From Atopsyche davidsoni (taxonomy: Eukaryota > Arthropoda > Insecta > Trichoptera > Hydrobiosidae): 64,000 bases of DNA. A model generated the notes under the pieces. The model was not told where the DNA came from and did no database searches. It saw only the letters and a list, made by a program, of their open reading frames with translations. Both the position numbers and the translations under genes were made by a program. The stretch covers positions 11,904,001-11,968,000 of the forward strand of contig JAILWY010000021.1 in the NCBI GenBank assembly GCA_022113835.1. The letters are read 5' to 3'. How positions within the stretch are numbered: position 1 is the stretch's first letter; every line of letters begins with the position of its first letter. This document shows positions 25,405 to 35,952 of the stretch, piece after piece.

Positions 25405-26015
25405 TACGTTCCATTGACATCGCAGTCTCGTCACAGTTTGCTTTGATTTTATGGTTTTACAACTGATAATAAAATAATCAACGAAAGACGTCATAACCTA
25501 TGATATCACTAAAACAGTGTTAACATATTCCTGTTGTAGCTAATGTCTTTGTAAAGAAGGGTGAATAAGCGATTTCACATGTTTTATGGTCTTACAGTTG
25601 TACAAGCGTAATTGGTATAATCGATGAAATTAAAGACGTCATATATTGTCGCGTCCTTAAAACTCAGTTGATATATTTCTGTTTTAGCTTATGACTTTGC
25701 ATAAAATTATAAATTTGCAGTGCTACATGGTATGGTTTATTAGTATAGCATTGTTCGAATGTAAAAAAAAATACTTCAATAATGACTGTAAAATGTGAAA
25801 TAAAAGATGCCAAGCCCACGACGTCATTAAAACACTACATATTCATGCTGTAGCCAATGACCCTGCATAAGAAAGTGAATAAGCAGTGCTGCTTGGTACG
25901 GTTTATTAGCATCGCATCTAGTCATAGTTCGTTTTTGATTGTGTGATTTTGTAGGTAACAATGCGTAAAGGTGTCATAACCTATGAAGTCATTGTAAACT
26001 CAGTTTGCATATTCC
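25405..26015. repeat. Decayed tandem array, about 150-170-bp unit
   Basis: GACGTCATAACCTATGA-like blocks start at 25487, 25635, 25806 and 25970 (intervals 148, 171, 164). Each is followed by TTAAAAC-CAG, a CATATTCCTGTTGTAGC-like block, AATGACTTTGCATAAG, and GTATGGTTTATTAGCATCGC before the next unit. The array stops abruptly at about 26025, where a GC-rich sequence begins. Confidence 0.6.
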
Positions 26016-26025
26016 AGTGGTGCAG

Positions 26026-26300
26026 CAAGCCAGGGCGGTGGCAGGAGGAGATCACGGCGGAGTGGCCGGATGGGAACTCACCTTCATTTTCACGGCTGAA
26101 GATTTCTAAATATTTGCCGACGACCGGCGAGCGGCGGAGTCGGACTGACGCTATACTTATTATTGCAAATTTTATGCTGTTAAATAATATATTCGGCGAG
26201 CGCGGAAGATTTATTGTGATTTGATTTTTTATACGAAGCGGCTGCCGAAGGCCACTCGGCGATATTTCGGCCGCTGCGCACTGTGCGCCGGCCAGCACAG
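26026..26300. other. GC-rich patch abutting the tandem array
   Basis: Composition switches from AT-rich to GC-rich at about 26025 and back at 26320. The 105-codon minus frame (25981-26298) and 87-codon plus frame overlap each other and show no domain. A sharp junction suggests insertion or rearrangement. Confidence 0.35.
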
Positions 26301-26392
26301 TGGGTCTTCAGGTCTGAGATCTTGTTTATGTTTTATATATTGAAATTCCGATTCACGAAGTTAGGAAGTTACAGTGTACGCCTCTAAGTGCT

Positions 26393-26416
26393 GTTTTTTT
26401 TTTTTTTTTTTTTTTG
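26393..26416. repeat. Poly-T run
   Basis: An uninterrupted T run of about 23 bases, which could be the A-tail of a minus-strand retroposon. No recognisable body adjoins it. Confidence 0.8.
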
Positions 26417-28083
26417 TTTAAATTGTTTGTGGCGATAGGTTAAAGCCTACAAGATTGATACTATGGTATTTAAAAGATTGTTAATAAAAAAATATGCATA
26501 GAATGTGCACACGCATATTTATGATCTTTTGTTTTGACAACAAGTATTTAAATTTTTTACGGGTAACGGGAGATGAAAATTGAAAGGAAAATATTTAAAT
26601 ATTAGTTATTCATAGTTTTTTTATGTTGTTTAATTTAAAATTAAATTTTTCTCATCGTCGATAGTCATTTTTGGAAGTATCATGTATGTGTGCTTAGTCT
26701 CATGTGAGAAAAAATGTATAAAATAAGTATATTAGATAAATAATTTATGTAAAACAATAAATAAATCATTTATCACCGTATAAAACATAAATGAAAATTA
26801 TTTATTAAATTTTAATGCATGAGTCTTTTATAGTAAAACACAAGTGAATCCAAAGTGAGAAAAAACATTTTACATAATCCCTGTGTTTCTCTACAATATT
26901 TTAAATATAAACATGATGTACATCTTGGGAATTGGATATGTACGTGACGGACCAATATTTTGTGCATCTAATCTGTTAGATATGTCTGATTTCATGTAAG
27001 CATGTTTTTAAATGATCGTATATTTTCTATTTCTAAGAGTTCGAAATTGTTGATACGTTTGAATTGCTGCGTACACGCTGCATACGTAATTACTGACTTA
27101 CATAAATTCAAATAACGTAGCGTGTCCATCATCACACGCAATGGAGTGTTGATACTGGAATATTCCGAGGCCAGCAGGAGGGGTCTGCAGCAGGAGCGGC
27201 TGGACTGCCCCTGACCTAGAGCACTGACTTTTACTTTCATTTACAGCCGGACACCAGAGCAACCGGGCCTGTCTGGACCTATATCTATAGTATATGTAGT
27301 ACGGCCCTGCCTTCCCTTCTCATGCGCATATAAATATACATTTTATATATATAAATATAAAGAATGGTCATTGTAATTGGTTGTGTGCAAATAGCATCTC
27401 TCCGGCTAGCGTGCGTACACGCGTGCCGTGGTATGCTGGTGAGTAGACATGGGCATTATTGATTCGTTTTAATTAATAATCGATTTATTCATAGTTGGGT
27501 AATGCTTTCAGCGTGAATAGATCATTGGACCTATAATATTTTTGTAAATAACATCATTACAATAACAAAAAATCTTGATGTATAACTGCATAGTTATGAA
27601 TCGAGTTTACTTTTTCTAAGGATATAAGAATAATATAAGAAAAGAAAATTCATCGACTATGCTCATCACCACTGCCGAGAGCCATGCAACTCGCGACGTG
27701 CGACGTGCGACGTGCGACATGACACGCCGGACAGTCCAGCCGGACGCGGCGCGGCCACGCCCGCCGCAACCGGGCCACGGTCAAGCAACCGAGCAAATGA
27801 CAACTGCTACACATTTGACAATCAAACCGCCGATACCTTATCGATTACCTTTATAATTGGATTGTTTGTTTAATTGCTTTGTTCCGAGCACTATAGTCCG
27901 TATTGGACTGTTAAGCCACCAGTCACTTTTGATAACTGTCACAACACCATTTTTTTTAACAATGAAGTAATGTTAAAAACTCATTGTATAAACTATAATC
28001 TATTTTTTATAATTTAAAGTTAAAAAGGTAAATAAAAAGATTACGTTAAATTAGTAAAAAAATTGAGAGAAGCCCTCTTTAGT
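26417..28083. other. AT-rich intergenic DNA, no gene seen
   Basis: Contains a short GC patch at 27660-27790 with three to four copies of GCGACGTGCGACGT. Nothing else was recognised. Confidence 0.4.
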
Positions 28084-28181
28084 CGTGGCACCACTAACTT
28101 GCAGCTAGCTAATAGCGTCCCTTTATTTTGGGTGTTTTTTTATGGTTGGACGCTATTGGCTAGCTGCAAGTTGGTGTCACG
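28084..28181. mobile_element. Hairpin MITE, CCAAT-core family, copy C (near-perfect hairpin)
   Basis: Left arm 28084-28120 (CGTGGCACCACTAACTTGCA then GCTAGCTAATAGCGTCC) and right arm 28148-28181 (GGACGCTATTGGCTAGCTGC then AAGTTGGTGTCACG) pair over about 34 bp with one 3-nt offset and few mismatches. The loop is 27 nt. It shares the inner core with copies A, D and E, but the outer arms differ, so it may be a separate subfamily. Confidence 0.65.
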
Positions 28182-28394
28182 ATTTGTTGTTACGGGTGCA
28201 GAGGCCTTAAAGGCTCTACACGCGTACCTCTTAGGCCTCACATTCATATTCACATTTTTTGCGTTATTTTTTTAAGTACTGGGCAAACTTAACACTGATA
28301 AAATAAATAGTCCGCATAGTGATGGGACGTCAAGCTGATAACGGGAGTGACTTCAAATATGCAATCGCTACATGCTTATACAGTTGGGCTAGAC

Positions 28395-28910
28395 CAGTGG
28401 TCGGCAAACCGTGACTCCGGGCCGTATGGGCCTCTTTGGGCCCCTGAGTGCGGCTATGCCATAAATTACCACAATATGGGTATATTTGAGAAAAACAAGC
28501 GTGAATTTAGTCCAGCAAAGATGATCTAATCTTAAAGAGTAGACAACCTGTCAGAGAGAAGGAAAACTTGATGATTGTTGACAACTGGAATAGTATTCCT
28601 CACTCATATTATCAGTTTAAAAAACTAGCGTTTGCTGCTCTTTTCTTTTTCGGTTCTACATATTCATGCGACCAAATTTTTCAAGCGTGAACCTTATCTT
28701 GAGTAAATTGTGGAGTCGTCTTTTGATAAAAACCTGAAATTGTGCCTAAAATTAAAAACAACAACAATGTACCTATAGTTTAATTGAGACTAAAAACATT
28801 AACTAAAATTATTAAGTGTACCTACAAATATAGCCTATGTTTTAGAAATTTGTCTTTCAAAAGAAATCTCAATGTCTGGCTCTGCTCAACAACAAGTTTG
28901 CCGACCACTA
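28395..28910. mobile_element. hAT-type miniature transposon, 516 bp
   Basis: Starts CAGTGGTCGGCAAACC and ends with the complement of TAGTGGTCGGCAAACTTG. It is flanked by GGCTAGAC (28387-28394) and GGCCAGAC (28911-28918), an 8-bp duplication with one difference. A subterminal CGGGCCGTATGGGCCTCTTT block is typical in style for hAT derivatives. No transposase frame is present. Confidence 0.87.
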
Positions 28911-28918
28911 GGCCAGAC

Positions 28919-29418
28919 TATCTTGACTTCTGGCTGCGATAGCTGAACCTGGTTTCTGACCGCTAACAATTAGCTAGAGACTATTTACGCAGCTGGTCTT
29001 AGCTACCGTCTTCTGGTTAATGAATATTAAATTTCAGCTTTTGATTACTGACCAATAACATTTGACGGTTGACTCAGCTGAGTCAAGCAAATGACTTCAG
29101 ATTATATGTTCCGAACGCCACAACGCCAGACCTACAGATTTCTTCAGTTAGTTTGAGATTGGACAAAATCTGAAACAAAAAAAAAACCTGTGGAGAACCT
29201 TAGTGGGGTTAAGTGTCCATTAAGTCGGAGGGCTTGTGTCCTATATGTAATTAAAATTTAAAAATTTACCAAAAAACCCACGTCAAAAATAAAAGCATTC
29301 TTTGTGTGGTGACGTTCGTTGGTGTTCTGTCCAGTGGTGGTATCTGGCTGTGAAAATGTCTGGCGGAGGCGTCTGGCGATGATGTCTGGTGAAGGTTATG
29401 TAGGCGATGGTGTTAGAC
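28919..29418. repeat. Degenerate TCTGGCGATGATG minisatellite, left part
   Basis: From about 29330, GTCTGGCGGAGGCGTCTGGC, then GATGATGTCTGGTG, repeat with variation. The same pattern resumes right after the hAT element at 30082 (to about 30135), so one minisatellite was split by that insertion. The DNA from 28919 to 29330 shows nothing else firm. Confidence 0.55.
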
Positions 29419-30081
29419 CATAGTTTCCCAAACTATTTTGTCCCGTCGACCCCTTGTCGAGTTTTCCTGCTTTTCGTCGACCCCCTGCTTTGCTAATATT
29501 GAATTTTGACAAATTCATCAACTTCAAACATATTTTTAACATCTTATATAGAACAACTCGTTTTAAAACGATTTAAAACTGTCTCCCTTGAAAGGGTCTG
29601 TCTGTCCTCGGTCTTCCTAAGCCGTACAGGTGTCTTTATTTTCTCGGAATATTTGTCAAATCAATTTGTTTTATTACGCCCATCGCCTGCTGCCCATTCG
29701 AGTTCATTAGCCCTTGGAAATGATTTTTTTAAAAAAGGCAACACGATCGTAATGTTTCGTCTTCTTATGTCATAAGCTCCAAAAAGGCACGTCGGTATAG
29801 TATTACAATGCTGAAAGTCTCGTTTTTCGAGCATTTGGCACGAAGTTCTACGCTTCAGGGCTTCGATTCGTCACAAAGTACATATGTAAAATCTGTGTTC
29901 GGTGCATTATGACATTTACGAAATGTCTAAATTTTGGCGATGACCTGCTTAAATGGGATCCACTCTCGTAGACCCCCATTTACAGTTCATGGACCCCCAA
30001 TTTTATTTTTCGCTGTCATCGACCCCTTGCAGGGCGAAATCGACCCCTGGGGGTCGATATTGACCACTTTGGGAACCTCTG
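29419..30081. mobile_element. hAT-type miniature transposon, 663 bp, with 8-bp target duplication
   Basis: Starts CATAGTTTCCCAAACTATTT and ends with the complement of CAGAGGTTCCCAAAGTG. The identical 8-mer TGTTAGAC flanks it (29411-29418 and 30082-30089). Subterminal regions on both sides are rich in GTCGACCCC-like motifs. The right third is shared with the truncated copy at 1-153, so this is a family with at least two members here. An 89-codon ORF inside (29506-29775) shows no transposase motif. Confidence 0.92.
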
Positions 30082-30135
30082 TGTTAGACGGTGGTGTCTG
30101 ACGATGATGTCTGGCGGTGGTGACTGGCGGTGGTG

Positions 30136-31741
30136 CAGAGGTCCTTGCCATTTGCGGCAACTTCTCCCAAAGGTCGAGTGATAGTCGAGAGGAGCTTCTG
30201 CAGACCGGGCCTTGTAACACATGCGACGGGTGCCATCTCCGCCGCCGATCGCGTGCTCGTCTCACATATTTAGTGTAGAAACCTATCAGAGGCGCCCGGC
30301 AACAGCACCGCTGCCTGAGAATTCAATATTTACAGTGGACTTTAAATTATCAGCCGATTAATAGTGCAATAAAATTAAATATCACGTAATTATTTCTGGT
30401 TCAATGCCACATAACGACTGAACGTACTCATATTATAATATGTATTAATACAGATGTTGCAAAAACTTCTGTGTATCGATATGTATTTATTCTAATATAT
30501 AACATATTTCAAGTAATACATATTATGAATGAATATTAATGCAACACTATTAGAATTAAAAAAATCAAATCAACCCATAAATAAAAGAATATTCACCCAA
30601 AATGTTTCATTAGAGTAAATACTATTTACATATTTATTTTAGAACGAGTACTTATTTAATTTATTATACTTATGAAGAGTGAGGAATTGTAATCAATGAT
30701 AACTAAAAGAATTGTCTAGTTTTTTTTAAATAAAGGTAAGACTTTTTAATAAATATTAATTACTTAAATATATGATTTTCAGAAATTTTTGTATCCATAT
30801 TATTAGAAATATTGATAAGTAGTTTGTTCATCTTTTTGTTGTACACAAATAACAATAAAGAAATTTTATCGTCCTGCAAAAAGTCATCAAAAGAAATTAA
30901 AAAATATAAAAATCAACTATTTGTTCCTAAATAATCTATAAATGTTTCATCTAAAATTAAATCGATGAGAATAAATAATATACTCGAAAAAACCGTAAAC
31001 TCCAAAAGAAATACGTTACTGAATATAAAATAAATTCTTGTTGTATTTTTATTTTCTATTTATAAAATACCTATTTAAAAAGTGGTTTCTTTTAATCTCT
31101 TTATGCGTTGTATTTTCTCTCTAACGTAAGAAATGTTTACTCCTATAAGTTTTTAATACAAAATTAAAATATTTTAATGTATTCTGCGAAATATTGTCTG
31201 TCAAATATGGTTAATAAAATCTCAAGTTCATGTTATTCGCGATGACCTTTTTATGCTGAATATTTTCAAGAATTTCTGTGATTTCGCGATAGCCTATGAA
31301 TTTATTTATTCGAGTGGACTGTTCGATTATCCATTCACATATATTACTTATTCATTCACATATTTAATTCTATGCATCCGATGAGGCCTGCATTATTACG
31401 TACTTTCGAATGAATATATTTTATAACGATTTTCGTGATTGGGCAAGGTGGTCGGTAATGATTCAATAAATAAAATAAAGTGTGCATTAGCAACTCAGCG
31501 GCCGCCAACAAGGAAGCGATTGTGGAAAGTGATAATTCTTGAAACAGAGAGCGGGTTTTGGCCGGGGGTGGAGTGGGAGAGGAGCCGAGGGGGACACGGC
31601 TTCGGTGTCCACCCCCATCTACAATTTCCTCTTCATCCAAGAAATAAAAAAAATTACCGGTCTTACTGATGAATTTTTTTAAATAAAAATATATTAGAAC
31701 CCAAACGGTTAGGTGATTACGATCACTTTGTTTACGAGTGC
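30136..31741. other. AT-rich intergenic DNA, no gene seen
   Basis: Extremely AT-rich from 30340 to 31440. A 94-codon minus frame over 31356-31640 is open but starts at TTG and has no clear splice sites; I do not call it. Confidence 0.4.
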
Positions 31742-31774
31742 TTTCGCTGTTGAAGGAGCTCTTCAGCAGCGAAA
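31742..31774. other. Near-perfect 14-bp hairpin
   Basis: TTTCGCTGTTGAAG (31742-31755), loop GAGCT, CTTCAGCAGCGAAA (31761-31774). Thirteen Watson-Crick pairs plus one G-U pair. No coding context is visible. Confidence 0.7.
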
Positions 31775-33419
31775 ATCGAAACTTTCAAAAACATGAATGA
31801 TTATAGTTTAAATATGAAACGTTACAAATCAAACCAGTCTGTTGTGGACCGAGCATTAATAGGAATACTAAAAGTATACAGATGTCTATCATCAAATATC
31901 TGAAAGTAAGAGGGATCAACATATGTATAATTTTCAAATTTACGGAAGATCAATGTGACCCGTGTTGCGCCAAACGATATATATTTTTACTAAATCTGTT
32001 ATATAAATAATAATAATAAAGTGAAGACTCTCGGGCAGACCTGGCGAGCCGTGCTCAGTGCAGGAAATCGGGTGAAGATGTCTCTGCAGCCTCGGAGGAC
32101 GGCGAGGGTCTTCCGCGTCTCTCACTTCCTCCATGATGATTGCGGAACCTCAGGCTGTTCGGTTACTGACTGGCGAATCCTGTCAAGGCTTGGAGGGTTT
32201 TTCTGCTGTCCTTTCTCGGATATATTTTAACAATCTACTCATTTCGAATATATTAATAAACCAATTGATTGATCAAATGATTTTGAATTTTACTCAGAAC
32301 TTTCATTTGAACAATCTCCAAAAGCTGTGATACCAATAGAGACATATTATATCAATCGATTATCCGAACTTTAATCGCTCGTTTATTTGTAATCAAACAA
32401 CAATACTTTTAATGACAGATTTTCAATTAACATACTCGATTCATAATTATTATTTAACAAAATTTAATCCATAAATTATTTATATTTTACTCGTAGATCG
32501 AATCGATTCATGCCAAAAATTGACTTAAAGGTTATAATTTTAAATATAAGTATTTTATGCCTCGTCTTTATAAAAAAAACACAAATGATTTTAAAAATGT
32601 AAAAATATATTCCTCGATAAAACGAATTTGAAGTGAATATTTACATACTTTGGATTGCGTTCCGCAGATTTCCTGTGACCTTTGGCGTAAAAATGCGAAA
32701 CTGCTGTGAAGCGGAAAATCATCTCGTTCCTTGGACCCCCGCCCGCACCCTCATCTGCATCTGCACCCTAGGCGCGGAAAGCGTGATGTAACAAAAAAAG
32801 ACAAACATCACCCGGTAAACACGATTTTATGGTCTCAGCGATAAACAGTGACATTTGTAAATAATCAATATTTTTTACAGATAGGAGTTGGTGGAATTCC
32901 ATTCCCAGAGTTTGATAATGCCAACAGGAAAGTATAAATTAAGATGGGGAAAAATCACTCAAGTATTTTATTTAAAATATTAATGAGATTTGTCTCGTCC
33001 ATATTATTTCGGTAGAAATAATTTTTAACCGAAAAGTCCTGTGGTAATCGTTCGCTCGAAAACATTCCCATAGCTACTTATTGTTCAGAAGAAGCAGGCG
33101 GGGTCGGATGGGGGAGACTTCGGAAGTAGAACTCATCAGGGCACACCTTTCAATCGGCCACTCGGTCATCAAGGAGAAGCGGCACGGACGGCGCAAATGT
33201 CACTTCTCATCGCGCCAGGTTGATGATATTTTCTTAAAGTTCACTATTGAATTCATTAATTTGAAATTATTTGATTCTCCGTTCTCGCAAGGTCGGTCGT
33301 CTGCGAATGAATAATGATTTTTAAATTATATGGCGCTGTAGCCGGCAGCTCGACCGAAAAGCAATTTATTGAACGGATATTGTACAAAAAAATGTACACA
33401 AGTATGCAGTAAACAACAT
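31775..33419. other. Intergenic DNA, no firm gene
   Basis: AT-rich, with a GC-richer piece at 33090-33220 that has an open plus frame of about 45 codons ending at CGCCAG/GTTGAT. The donor is weak and no acceptor is clear, so it is left unannotated. Confidence 0.35.
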
Positions 33420-34880
33420 CGCTCCTCGGGCGGACAATAGAGTGGCCCGCGCCCGGCGCCGCCCGCTATCGCCGCTCTCGGATCTGCGCTGATTACTGCT
33501 TGACGACCGCCGGACCGGTCTGGCGCTCCGACCTGGGGCGTCTCGGCCCGACGCCTTCCCGTCTCCTTCCTGCCCCCTTCCTGTCTCCTTCCCGTCTGTG
33601 GCCCGAATCCGAGAGTTTCTTCAAAATTCCTCAGCCGATATTTTTCTCACTTTTTGAATCGACCGAGCGGATCGATTCTGGCGATGCCCGATGATTTCGC
33701 CAGTTACGGAAAGTGGTCTTTGTTTTATATTCGTTGCTCACGACCTATCCGCTCGCGCGGCGAGAGAACGGGAATCTAATGCCATCGCTTCGTTCTTAGG
33801 AGCTCGGCGCTCTAAAGCACCAAATCGAGCGTCGAATTGGAGCGGGTCCGAGTGCCGCGGGGCGCCGGCGGCCTCGAGAAGGTCCACTGCGCGGTGGCCG
33901 AGAGCCCCCGACTCGGCATCCCTCTTCCTTTTCCCTTTCGCCCGCCGAATTCGAGCCCCAGAGAAGCGTCTCCGAATAAAGGCGAATCGGAACGGCCGGG
34001 TTCATTATAAATAGTACGATTGCATTTTTGTTTAGAAAATAGCAATCGGTTATACTCGTATTTTTAATATAAATTTGGAGGAATGAGCAATCAAGGTCGA
34101 GGCGGCATTCAGAGTTTCACGAGAGCACCGAGACTTGACGCGGTGCTCGTCCGGCGCCCCGCTCCGCCTCCTCGAGGGTGCTGCGCCTCCTCGCCCCCTC
34201 GGGGGTGCTGCGCCTCCTCGCCCCCTCGAGGGTGCTGCGCCTCCTCGCCCCCTCGAGGGTGCTGCGCCCTCCGCCCCTGGATGCCGGGGCGCCCGCCCGT
34301 CGCCACGGCGAGGAAGGAGTCGAACGCCATCAATTACCTCTAGCGACCTTGAAGATTTTCGAAAGGATACTCGAACTCCTTTGTTTTGTCCCGCATGCGC
34401 ATACGATTCGCCCCTGACGGAGTGTTCAATGATCGAGCGCGAGTTTCCCCTCGAGTATTTAAAGAATTAGCCGTAATCGAGTGCAATTTGTGGACAATGC
34501 GAGGTATTCTCGGTGGCCGGTTATTTTCTTTTCGTGTCCTCGGCAGCCGCGCGACCTTGCGGAGTGGCACTCGAGCGCCTCCGCGACCGCCCGAGGAATG
34601 TCGGCACCGACCGACTATTGCGCACGAATTTAACAGAACAATTATGGAATTTCACATTTTCCCAGTTGCAGTGCTCCCGTTTTGTCTGGGCGAGTGCCCG
34701 TTTGCAGTTCATTTCGCAACTCTGATGTGGATGTTGTGTTATCCCCCAGTACAAGCGAGTTCCGCCTCGAGGCCCGGCTCGTTCCGCGCACATTTTGCTC
34801 AATGGGTGTCCCGCATTCCTGAGCCGCGAGGTGCTCGAAGACTTGTCACCCGACAAGTGTGTGTCTTTTTATTCGGTATG
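33420..34880. promoter_or_regulatory. CpG island
   Basis: About 1.4 kb of high GC and CpG with an AT-rich gap at 34010-34080. Many overlapping frames on both strands (up to 171 codons, 34386-34901 plus) contradict one another and look compositional. Likely a promoter/first-exon region of an unseen gene. Confidence 0.4.
34168..34275. repeat. 27-bp minisatellite, about four units
   Basis: Unit CTCGAGGGTGCTGCGCCTCC plus TCGCCCC, almost exact over four copies with one CTCGGGGG variant. Because 27 is divisible by three, it stays open in several frames and produces repetitive ORFs. Confidence 0.88.
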
Positions 34881-35219
34881 AAAGTCGTATCGTTGATTTG
34901 ACGGCAAATAAGATACTATACTAGACGGGGCATTGCATCTGCAGCCGCAAAGGGAGCATCGTGACTTTATACGATGATAGAGTGATCCCGTTGCATGTGA
35001 ATAAGTACTTTTTTAGAGTTGAGAAGTCATTGAGAAAACGAAAGCGGTTGCAAATAAAACTTATCGGAAGCTCCTACCTATTTTTCTATATATATATTTT
35101 TTTATATACAGCAAAGATTTATCGATTGCGTGTGACACAACATCGACCACCGATTCGTTCGATTGCCGATGGGGTTTCAGCGTCAATCGGCAGCTTAAGG
35201 AATAAAACATGCGCCTGGA

Positions 35220-35420
35220 AAAACCTTTTCTCCTAGCGGTGGACTCGAAGGAACTCCCTCGAGGCCAGCGGTGACACGAGCGCTGTCCTTATTGCAAGCG
35301 GATGTGACGAGCCGGAGTTTCGTGAGCCCAGCCTTCAGGGGGGGGCGGGGCGGAGGGCGCGGAGGGCGACCCGGACACTTGCACTCGCGTGGACCGGAGC
35401 GACACCAGGTATACCATGGT
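35220..35420. other. GC-rich patch
   Basis: G-rich run GGGGGGGCGGGGCGGAGGGC at about 35339, and a weak donor-like CACCAG/GTATACC at 35404-35416. A 70-codon plus frame starts at 35271. Evidence for an exon is insufficient. Confidence 0.3.
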
Positions 35421-35529
35421 GCGTACAGACTGGCAGTGACCTGCTTTATTTACGATCATTTTGTGAATGCTTCTCTAACATAAATACATCATAGAATATA
35501 GATAGACTTGCATTGAATGAAATGCATTA

Positions 35530-35950
35530 CAGTAATACCTCGCTTTACGCGAGGGATACGTTCCGGAACAAATTGCGTTAAGTGAAATTCGCGTATATCG
35601 GGGTTTACGATTAAACATACATACATAGTCAAAACCTAAAACAAATAAATACGAATCTTTTGAATCTATCTTTTTAATTTTAAGAACACTTTATGTAGTA
35701 TTACTTGTTATTTTTACTGAAAAATACATCTATTGTTTTTTAGGGTAGCGTTTCTTCTACGTTCTTGTAAAATACGTTCATAACACCCAACGCTGTTTTT
35801 AATTGTTAAGATAAGTCAATGACTACATTATGTTCATGCACATTCTTAAATAAGAAATCCGCGTAATGCGAGGCATTTTAACGCGAAATTTGAAATAAGC
35901 GTTATAGTGAAACCGCGCATAACGGGGTCGCGTAAAGCGGGGTATTACTG
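35530..35950. mobile_element. pogo/Tigger-like miniature transposon with TA duplication
   Basis: A 421-bp element whose ends are inverted repeats: CAGTAATACCTCGCTTTACG at the left, and the complement of CAGTAATACCCCGCTTTACG at the right (one mismatch in about 23). It is flanked by TA on both sides (35528-35529 and 35951-35952). CAGTNATACCTCG-type ends with TA duplication characterise pogo/Tigger members of Tc1/mariner. The inner subterminal regions are also partly complementary (GCGTTAAGTGAAATTCGCGT). No transposase frame. Confidence 0.88.
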
Positions 35951-35952
35951 TA

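Noticed and set aside
34083..34470. Repetitive ORFs with CCASSPPRG pattern
   Set aside because: Produced by the 27-bp minisatellite, which is divisible by three and open in several frames.
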